This document shows, in pieces, positions 8,595 to 13,163 of a stretch of DNA of 13,163 nucleotides. The stretch is from CAZSTA01 sp964609495 [NCBI: uncultured bacterium] (GTDB taxonomy: Bacteria > CAZSTA01). The notes below the pieces were generated by a model. It had not been told where the DNA came from. It did not search any database and saw only the letters and a list, made by a program, of their open reading frames with translations. A program made the translations under genes and the position numbers. Position 1 is the stretch's first letter; each line of letters begins with the position of its first letter. Location: positions 21,485-34,647 of the forward strand of contig CAZSTA010000014.1 in the NCBI GenBank assembly GCA_964609495.1. Direction: 5' to 3'.

Positions 8595-8623
8595 ATTATA
8601 TCATCTTTTACCCGATGTGTCAA
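8595..8623 (-). promoter_or_regulatory. Consensus sigma70-type promoter of the glycosidase-dikinase operon
   Basis: On the minus strand an exact TTGACA (8623-8618) and an exact TATAAT (8600-8595) are separated by 17 bp. Transcription would start near 8588, giving a leader of roughly 60 bases before the ATG at 8529. With coding gaps of 7 and 26 bp downstream, this promoter probably serves all three minus-strand genes. Confidence 0.9.
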
Positions 8624-8711
8624 TGTATTTATCAAATATTATAAAAGGCAACACCTAAATTATATTCATTGTGAAGATTTGCTTATGCTGATTCGAACAT
8701 AATTCTGATAA

Positions 8712-8883
8712 TTAAGTAGTTTCAGGAAAGTATCTCGCTAGCTTCAATTATATTCCTCTGGTCGCTCAAAAATAATGGGAAAATATTTTTCGTGGTTGCT
8801 AAGTGAGTAATTGGTTATTCTTATTATTTCCCCCTTCCTTGACGGGAGGGTGATTCAAAACAAACTTTCTTGAAACTACTTAA
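8712..8883. repeat. 172-bp MITE-like inverted-repeat element bounded by TTAA
   Basis: The left arm 8712-8731 and right arm 8864-8883 are 20-bp inverted copies with one mismatch, and both begin or end with TTAA. A hairpin lies inside near the right arm at 8832-8850 (7-bp C-rich/G-rich stem with one G-U pair, loop TTGAC). No open frame of note lies inside. The right part, hairpin plus terminal arm, recurs at 1232-1310. This resembles a small non-autonomous mobile element, but no clear target duplication beyond TTAA is visible. Confidence 0.55.
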
Positions 8884-8931
8884 GAGCTCGATCCCTCATA
8901 TAAAAACTCCAGAAATATCGCAGAAATCTCC

Positions 8932-8960
8932 TTGACAACTTGCTAAGCATAAGCTATAAT
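8932..8960 (+). promoter_or_regulatory. Consensus sigma70-type promoter facing tnpB and the kinase-nagA operon
   Basis: An exact TTGACA (8932-8937) and exact TATAAT (8955-8960) are 17 bp apart, with transcription expected near 8967. It lies outside the likely left end of the TnpB element. It was therefore probably the original promoter of the sugar kinase operon and now reads through tnpB first. Confidence 0.88.
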
Positions 8961-9006
8961 TTAGCTAAGAAAATAAAATATCTTTTATACTGAATTGGTG
9001 TGAAAA

Positions 9007-9027
9007 CCTCTACCCTTGTGGTAGAGG
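9007..9027 (+). repeat. Left-end hairpin of the TnpB element
   Basis: A perfect 8-bp stem (CCTCTACC with GGTAGAGG) closes a CTTGT loop. It matches the right-end hairpin except for one base pair, T-A here and C-G there, so the stem has kept pairing while the sequence changed. Confidence 0.85.
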
Positions 9028-9050
9028 ATGAAACACCTAAAGGATTAGAG

Positions 9051-10178
9051 ATGCTATTAAGTTACAAGTATAGAATATATCCTAATAAGAAACAGAAGAA
9101 AAGATTTGAAGAGATTTTAGAGACTTGTCGTATCCTCTATAACAATGCTCTTGCGGAAAGAAAAGAAGCTTATGAGAGAAATAAAGCTTCTCTTACTTGT
9201 TATGAGCAGATAATGAGATTAACTCAGAAGAGAAAAGGTGATAACTATCTTAAAAGGGTTCATTCCCAGGTATTACAAGATGTGCTTAGGAGACTAGATA
9301 AGGCTTTTCAGAATTTCTTCAGGAGAGTCAAAAATGGAGAGGATCCTGGTTATCCCAAGTTTAAATGTAAAACAGGTAAGAGACAATATAGAAGTTTTAC
9401 CTATCCCCAGAGTGGTTATAAGATTAAAGATAACAGACTTCATCTCTCCAAGATAGGCGATATAAAGATAAAACTGCATAGACCAATCGAGGGGGAGGTA
9501 AAGACCTTAACTATAAAGCGGGATAGAGTAGGAGATTGGTTTGCTATCTTCTCAGTTGATATAGGAGAAGCACCTGAGAAAGTCGAGATTAAATCTGAAA
9601 TAGGGGTGGATGTAGGACTCGCCTCTCTATTCACCCTTAGCAATGGTGATAAGATAGATCATAGAGAATATCTAAGGCAAAGCGAGAAGAAACTTGCGAA
9701 ATATCAAAGGCGACTCTCCAGAAAGAAGAGGGGAAGTAAAAATAGAGCTAAAGGGAGGATAAAAGTAGCCAAACTTCATAGAAAAATTTCCCGGCAACGG
9801 GAGGACTATCTTCATAAAGAAAGCAAAAAGCTAGTAGATAATTATGATAAGATAGTCTTTGAGAATTTGAATATCAAGGGAATGGTAAAGAATCACCACT
9901 TAGCCAAGAGCATAATGGATGCCGGATGGGGGAAGCTGATACAATTTACCACATACAAGGCTTCAAGGGCTGGTAAGTGGGTAGAATTGGTAGCTCCTCA
10001 TAATACATCTCAGATATGCTCTAACTGTGGTGAGAAAGTGGAGAAGAGCTTAGCTCAAAGAACTCATAGATGTCCGTTTTGTGGATTTGAAGCAGATAGG
10101 GATCATAATGCTGCCCTTAATATTTTAGATAGAAGCACCTTCGGAACGAGGGATAGGGCCTGTGGAGATTCTCAATAG
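9051..10178 (+). CDS. tnpB: TnpB RNA-guided nuclease of an IS200/IS605-type element
   Basis: A 375-residue protein of normal TnpB length. I start it at ATG 9051, giving MLLSYKYRIYPNKKQ, the usual helix-turn-helix opening; AAAGGA lies 6 bp upstream. An in-frame GTG at 9000 would put the left-end hairpin inside the gene. The N-terminal half is the wedge/REC region. The RuvC nuclease residues are all present: D187 in IGVDVGL, E271 in VFENLNI and D351 in ADRDHNAALNI. A four-cysteine zinc ribbon (C323, C326, C341, C344) sits before the last one. TnpB proteins are guided by an RNA from the right end of their own element and cut DNA next to a short target-adjacent motif, which helps retain the element. 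The gene looks intact. Its last codons overlap the probable guide RNA scaffold. Confidence 0.95.
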   Translation: MLLSYKYRIYPNKKQKKRFEEILETCRILYNNALAERKEAYERNKASLTCYEQIMRLTQKRKGDNYLKRVHSQVLQDVLRRLDKAFQNFFRRVKNGEDPGYPKFKCKTGKRQYRSFTYPQSGYKIKDNRLHLSKIGDIKIKLHRPIEGEVKTLTIKRDRVGDWFAIFSVDIGEAPEKVEIKSEIGVDVGLASLFTLSNGDKIDHREYLRQSEKKLAKYQRRLSRKKRGSKNRAKGRIKVAKLHRKISRQREDYLHKESKKLVDNYDKIVFENLNIKGMVKNHHLAKSIMDAGWGKLIQFTTYKASRAGKWVELVAPHNTSQICSNCGEKVEKSLAQRTHRCPFCGFEADRDHNAALNILDRSTFGTRDRACGDSQ

Positions 10179-10247
10179 AGAATCGAGGAAGCAGGAAGCC
10201 CCTACCCTTGTGGTAGGGGTAGTTCACTCAAAAGCGACGATATTGTA
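10110..10247 (+). ncRNA. Probable omega/reRNA scaffold and guide for TnpB
   Basis: TnpB guide RNAs come from the 3' end of tnpB plus the element's right end, with the guide taken from flanking DNA. Here the visible structures are a 7-bp hairpin at 10167-10184 (GATTCTC, loop AATA, GAGAATC) around the tnpB stop codon, the motif GGAAGCAGGAAGCC at 10188-10200, and the right-end hairpin at 10199-10219. The scaffold should end at TTCAC 10227, so the guide would be about 10228-10247, inside the leader of the sugar kinase gene. The 5' end is arbitrary; I cannot place processing sites from sequence. Confidence 0.6.
10199..10219 (+). repeat. Right-end hairpin of the TnpB element
   Basis: A perfect 8-bp stem (CCCCTACC with GGTAGGGG) closes a CTTGT loop, followed by TAGTTCAC at the inferred element end. 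It is the partner of the left-end hairpin and probably the last stem of the guide RNA scaffold. Confidence 0.85.
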
Positions 10248-10252
10248 TGCCA

Positions 10253-10260
10253 AGGGAGGG
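10253..10260 (+). promoter_or_regulatory. Ribosome binding site fixing the GTG start of the sugar kinase
   Basis: AGGGAGGG lies 6 bp before GTG 10267 and is the only strong site near the beginning of the kinase homology. It lies about 25 bp to the right of the inferred end of the TnpB element, so the insertion spared it. Confidence 0.75.
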
Positions 10261-10266
10261 AGAAAG

Positions 10267-11256
10267 GTGAGAGGAACAACTCATAGAACGGGGAAGATAG
10301 AAGCTATTTCTCTAGGAGAAGCTTTGATAGATTTTGTCTCAACTAAGTCGGGGGTAGCTCTTCGAGATGCGCCAGGCTTTAAGAGGGCAGCAGGAGGAGC
10401 GCCCGCGAATGTAGCAGTAGGACTGTCCCGCTTGGGAGTCAAGACTGGTTTTATAGGCAAGGTGGGAGGTGACGAGTTTGGATATTTCTTGGCTCAAACC
10501 TTGGAGAGGAATAGAGTTGACATATCCCAGCTTCATTATGAAACCAAGGCTAAGACCACCTTAGCTTTCGTGTCTCTTAAGGAGGAGGGAGAAAGATCTT
10601 TTATGTTCTACCGTGATCCTGGGGCTGATATGCTTCTCTCTCCTCAGGAAATAGACGAGAATTATATTCATCAAGCCAATATCTTCCACTATGGCTCGAT
10701 AACTTTGATATCTGAACCTAGTCGCTCGGCAACTCTTCTCGCCGCGAAGAGGTCTTCGGAGGGTGGATTGTTAGTATCGTATGATCCTAATCTACGCGTT
10801 AATCTGTGGGATAGTATTGAACACGCTAAGGCTGAGATCAAAGATGGTTTAAACTACGCGAATCTGGTGAAGGTCAGCGAGGAGGAATTGGAGTTCATAA
10901 CGGGAATAAAGGATTTGAAAGAGGGAAGCGCTCAGTTGCTCGAAGGGGTAACAAAACTGGTGATAGTAACCAGGGGTAAGGAAGGTTGTTTCTACAACAA
11001 TGGGAAATGCAACGGCTATGTAAAGGGATTTTCCGTGAAGACAGTCGATACGACCGGGGCTGGAGATGGGTTCGTGGCTGGATTATTGACCGAACTTCTG
11101 AGGACAAGCGATCACATCTCCGAGCTTAGGGAAGAAGAATTGAGGGATATCTGCCGATATGCCAATGCAGTAGGGGCTTTAACGACTCTTAAAAGGGGTG
11201 CTATCCCTAGTCTGCCTACTAAGAGGAAGGTTGAGAGATGGCTGAAGGAAAGTTAG
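10267..11256 (+). CDS. PfkB-family carbohydrate kinase, fructokinase-like
   Basis: A 329-residue ribokinase-fold kinase that transfers phosphate from ATP to a sugar hydroxyl in the cytoplasm. The family signatures are present. ISLGEALIDF is near the N terminus, GGAPANVAVGLSRLG at about 43-57 is the sugar-side signature, and DTTGAGDGFVAG at 261-272 has the catalytic base D267 and the anion hole. YRDPGADMLLS and SYDPNLRVNLW are typical of fructokinase-like members, but in an operon with nagA an amino sugar or related sugar is equally plausible. GTG 10267 is chosen for its strong ribosome binding site and normal family length. A longer frame from GTG 10162 would translate the guide RNA scaffold and is rejected. 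It is the first gene of the kinase-nagA-ECF operon, now separated from its likely promoter by the TnpB element. Confidence 0.88.
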   Translation: MRGTTHRTGKIEAISLGEALIDFVSTKSGVALRDAPGFKRAAGGAPANVAVGLSRLGVKTGFIGKVGGDEFGYFLAQTLERNRVDISQLHYETKAKTTLAFVSLKEEGERSFMFYRDPGADMLLSPQEIDENYIHQANIFHYGSITLISEPSRSATLLAAKRSSEGGLLVSYDPNLRVNLWDSIEHAKAEIKDGLNYANLVKVSEEELEFITGIKDLKEGSAQLLEGVTKLVIVTRGKEGCFYNNGKCNGYVKGFSVKTVDTTGAGDGFVAGLLTELLRTSDHISELREEELRDICRYANAVGALTTLKRGAIPSLPTKRKVERWLKES

Positions 11257-11273
11257 AAAAAGGAGAGAGGTAT

Positions 11274-12464
11274 ATGTCCGATAGCTTGATAATAAGGAAT
11301 GGACGCATTGTTACTGATAAAGAGGTAATAGAAAATGGAATATTAGTTATAGAGGGCGGGAAGATCAAGGCTATCTTCGCTAAAGGAGACAAGCCTATCC
11401 CTAAGAGTGCGGATGTTATCGAGGCAGAGGGGCAGATAGTAGCCCCCGGACTCTTGGATATACATATGCACGGTTTAGCGGGCAATAGAGTTATGGAGGG
11501 GAATGCAGATTCAATTATAGCCATTGCCGAGAAAGAAGTTGAGTATGGGGTTACCTCTTTTCTTCCTAACGCGGTAACTGCCTCCGCTGAGAGTATAGAC
11601 GAAGCTATAGAGGCAGTGTTAGAGGCGAAGAAGAGGGAGAATAAGGGAGCAGAGATACTAGGCATTCGTTTAGAAGGGCCGTATCTGAATAAGATCCGCA
11701 AGGGTGCTCAACCGGAAAACTTCATCCGTCCTGCTGATCGGACAGAATTTGAGGGATGGGTGAAGAAAGCCGAAGGCGAGTTGAAGATGATAGACCTTGC
11801 TCCCGAGGTAGAGGGAAATCTCACTCTTCTCTCTCGAGCTAAAGAACTAGGAATATTCGTCTCAATAGGACATTCTAATGCCTCTTATGAAGAGGTAGTT
11901 GAGGCGATAGAAGCAGGGGCTACCCATATCACCCACCTCTTCAATGGAATGGTCCCCTTCCATCATCGTTCGCCAGGAGTTATCGGAGCCGCTCTAACGC
12001 GCTATGAGCTAAAAGCAGAGCTGATCGCAGATGGAGTGCATGTTCATAAGGCGGCGCTTAAGTTGGCAATAAAGGCTAAAGGTAGCGATGGTATTATACT
12101 TATAACAGATGCGATGGAGGCGACTGGATTTGAAGATGGGGTTTATAATTTAGGAGGACAGAAGGTCATAATTAAAGATGGCGGTGCTCGCCTAGAGGAT
12201 GGAACTCTGGCGGGAAGTCTGATGACTATGAATCGAGCGGTCAAAAATGTCGTTGAATGGCTAGGTATCCCTCTGGTCGAGGCTTTCAAGATGGCTTCCT
12301 TAAATGCCGCATATAGTATCGGGATTGCAAAAGATAAGGGGAGTTTAGAGATAGGCAAGGACGCAGATATAGCGATCTTCGACGACGAGTTGGAAGTTCA
12401 AGCTACTCTGGTTAGAGGGGCGATCAAGTGGGTTAATCCTGAGACGATCATTGATATTAATTAG
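11274..12464 (+). CDS. nagA: N-acetylglucosamine-6-phosphate deacetylase
   Basis: A 396-residue amidohydrolase that removes acetate from GlcNAc-6-phosphate to give glucosamine-6-phosphate, feeding amino sugar breakdown or cell wall recycling. The metal and catalytic residues are in place: H64 and H66 in DIHMHG, E134 in RLEGPY, H200 in IGHSNA, H221 in THLFNGM, and the catalytic D279 in LITDAM. With H64 and H66 both kept, a two-metal site as in the Bacillus enzyme is possible. ATG 11274 is chosen because it follows AAGGAGAGAGG and gives the usual beginning (LIIRNGRIVT). An upstream ATG at 11238 would overlap the kinase. The gap after the kinase stop is 17 bp. No glucosamine-6-phosphate deaminase (nagB) gene is visible, so it must lie elsewhere, or the pathway differs. 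Confidence 0.95.
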   Translation: MSDSLIIRNGRIVTDKEVIENGILVIEGGKIKAIFAKGDKPIPKSADVIEAEGQIVAPGLLDIHMHGLAGNRVMEGNADSIIAIAEKEVEYGVTSFLPNAVTASAESIDEAIEAVLEAKKRENKGAEILGIRLEGPYLNKIRKGAQPENFIRPADRTEFEGWVKKAEGELKMIDLAPEVEGNLTLLSRAKELGIFVSIGHSNASYEEVVEAIEAGATHITHLFNGMVPFHHRSPGVIGAALTRYELKAELIADGVHVHKAALKLAIKAKGSDGIILITDAMEATGFEDGVYNLGGQKVIIKDGGARLEDGTLAGSLMTMNRAVKNVVEWLGIPLVEAFKMASLNAAYSIGIAKDKGSLEIGKDADIAIFDDELEVQATLVRGAIKWVNPETIIDIN

Positions 12465-12477
12465 GAGGTAAACATCT

Positions 12478-13008
12478 ATGGATAATTCTCCCGAAACGAG
12501 TAGGACCTATTTAATAGCTAGGATGGCTCTGTTTGTGGCTTTGACTACTGTTGCTACCTTAGTTATCAGGATACCTATCCCGGCAACTAAAGGTTATTTC
12601 AACCTGGGAGATTCTTTAATATTCACCTCAGCCTTGCTCTTTGGAGCAAATATGGGAGCTGTGGCGGGAGGATTAGGATCCGCTTTAGCAGATATTCTGG
12701 GGGGATATTCTTATTGGGCACCCCTTACCTTAGTTATCAAAGGAATCGAGGGCTATGTTGTGGGAAGAATAGCCAGAGGCGGAGGGACTACCAGGGAATT
12801 TCGAATAACTTCCCTAACGATACTAGGAGTGTTAACAGGGGGAATATGTATGGTTTTAGGGTATTTCATCTCCGAGATCATCCTCTATGGTTTGGGGGCG
12901 GCTCTGGCTGAGCTAATTCCCAATGTCTTTCAAGCCGTTGGAGGGTTGGCAATTGCTCTTCCCCTCACTATTGCCTTGCGTAAAGCAGGAATTGGAGTTC
13001 GCTCTTAA
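12478..13008 (+). CDS. ECF transporter S component (substrate-binding membrane subunit)
   Basis: A 176-residue, very hydrophobic protein of normal S-component length. About six membrane segments can be drawn, near residues 11-31, 45-70, 78-96, 110-133, 134-147 and 150-168. FNLGDSLIFTSALLFG, with the NLGD motif and a small-residue-rich stretch behind it, is typical of the PF07155-like group of S components. It would capture a small molecule and join a shared energising module (EcfA, EcfA', EcfT) that is not encoded here. AGGAGGT overlaps the nagA stop and precedes ATG 12478, so translation is probably coupled. Position in the operon suggests a sugar-related or cofactor substrate, but specificity cannot be read from sequence. 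The 3' end overlaps the convergent GAF gene by 4 bp. Confidence 0.85.
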   Translation: MDNSPETSRTYLIARMALFVALTTVATLVIRIPIPATKGYFNLGDSLIFTSALLFGANMGAVAGGLGSALADILGGYSYWAPLTLVIKGIEGYVVGRIARGGGTTREFRITSLTILGVLTGGICMVLGYFISEIILYGLGAALAELIPNVFQAVGGLAIALPLTIALRKAGIGVRS

Positions 13009-13163
13009 ACCTCTCTTTCAGCTAGACGAAAGATATTTGCTAGAACTAAAGAGGCTTGACTTGCTAAACCAGCTACGAGGTTGAGATCCTCGAGGTCGAA
13101 TAACTCCGCATCTGTCCTATCCACAACCTGTAAGACTCCTAGAATAGCTTTTTCGGTTAGAAG
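13005..13163 (-). CDS. GAF-domain protein, C-terminal 52 residues (5' end outside window)
   Basis: The minus-strand frame enters from the right edge and stops at TAA 13007-13005. The visible piece shows the end of a GAF domain: a strand AILGVLQVVDR, an aspartate-rich turn (DAELFDLEDLN), then a long helix (LVAGLASQASLVLANI) finishing in a short charged tail. This is the standard pattern of the last strand and helix of bacterial GAF modules that follow sensor or output domains. Because the GAF domain is the last element, the output domain, if any, would be upstream, outside the window. It converges on the ECF gene with a 4-bp overlap, leaving no room for a terminator between them. Confidence 0.8.
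   Translation of the reverse strand, partial: LLTEKAILGVLQVVDRTDAELFDLEDLNLVAGLASQASLVLANIFRLAEREV

Larger units (their letters stand above)
8530..9050. other. Divergent control region between the two operons
   Basis: No gene is seen in this 521-bp stretch. It holds the ribosome binding site and promoter of the minus operon, an inverted-repeat element (8712-8883), a second consensus promoter facing right, and the left end of the TnpB element. The remainder is AT-rich. The octamer TTGCTAAG occurs at 8796-8803 and 8940-8947, with a one-base variant TAGCTAAG at 8962-8969. The last two flank the -10 box of the right-facing promoter, 22 bp apart from start to start. Confidence 0.7.
8989..10227 (+). 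mobile_element. IS200/IS605-type element carrying only tnpB (IS1341-like)
   Basis: One tnpB gene lies between two nearly identical end hairpins, at 9007-9027 and 10199-10219. No Y1 transposase (tnpA) gene is present, so movement would need an enzyme supplied in trans. The right boundary is placed after TTCAC (10223-10227), 8 bp beyond the right hairpin. The left boundary is inferred as just after TTTAT (8984-8988), 18 bp before the left hairpin. A long left and short right distance matches the asymmetric geometry known for IS608. No target duplication is expected for this family. The left boundary could be off by several bases. Confidence 0.75.

Noticed and set aside
9000-9050. TnpB starting at GTG 9000
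   Set aside because: This would place the left-end hairpin inside the protein; family homology begins at the ATG at 9051.
9007-10219. CRISPR-like repeats
   Set aside because: The two similar hairpins are single, over 1 kb apart and flank tnpB; there is no array of repeats and spacers.
10162-10266. Longer sugar kinase starting at GTG 10162
   Set aside because: The extra residues would be translated from the tnpB end, guide RNA scaffold and right-end hairpin; the GTG at 10267 has a strong ribosome binding site and gives normal kinase length.
11238-11273. NagA starting at ATG 11238
   Set aside because: It overlaps the kinase gene and adds 12 charged residues not typical of NagA; ATG 11274 has a better ribosome binding site.

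Overview
The window looks like chromosomal DNA from a bacterium, probably an uncultivated anaerobe. The evidence is strong AGGAGG-type ribosome binding sites, two exact TTGACA-17-TATAAT promoters, an IS200/IS605-type TnpB element and an ECF-type vitamin or metabolite importer subunit. The base composition is moderately AT-rich, spacers are AT-rich, and AGA/AGG and ATA codons are frequent. Nothing in the window fixes the phylum.

Layout from left to right. (1) 1-1059, minus strand: a two-gene cassette. A GAF-like protein with a C-terminal DUF5678-like segment is followed 11 bp later by a retropepsin-like aspartic protease that runs off the left edge. (2) 1306-8529, minus strand: a tight three-gene operon read from a perfect sigma70-type promoter at 8595-8623. 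It encodes a cytoplasmic family 2 glycoside hydrolase, then a rifampicin-phosphotransferase-like ATP-dependent dikinase (ATP-grasp, acceptor domain and swivelling histidine domain, without the PEP-synthase TIM barrel). Last comes a 575-residue paralogue of that enzyme that has lost exactly the ATP-grasp domain. (3) 8530-9050: a long divergent control region with both operon promoters, a 172-bp inverted-repeat element bounded by TTAA, and the left end of a tnpB-only insertion sequence. (4) About 8989-10227, plus strand: the TnpB element, with matching end hairpins and a probable omega/reRNA at its right end. It appears to have landed between the second perfect promoter and the ribosome binding site of the next gene. 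(5) 10267-13008, plus strand: a three-gene operon for a PfkB-family sugar kinase, N-acetylglucosamine-6-phosphate deacetylase (NagA) and an ECF transporter S component. (6) 13005-13163, minus strand: the C-terminal end of a GAF-domain protein, overlapping the ECF gene tail to tail by 4 bp.

How the genes may work together: the divergent operons suggest a carbohydrate or glycoside utilisation locus, with the hydrolase on one side and sugar kinase, NagA and importer subunit on the other. The most unusual part is the coupling of a glycosidase to two dikinase-type phosphotransferases, one of which cannot bind ATP by itself. Split enzymes of this superfamily (phenylphosphate synthase) give a precedent for an ATP-grasp subunit working with a separate histidine/acceptor subunit. 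My inference is that the operon hydrolyses a glycoside and phosphorylates a released product, with the two paralogues forming a complex or serving two acceptors. The substrate cannot be read from the sequence.
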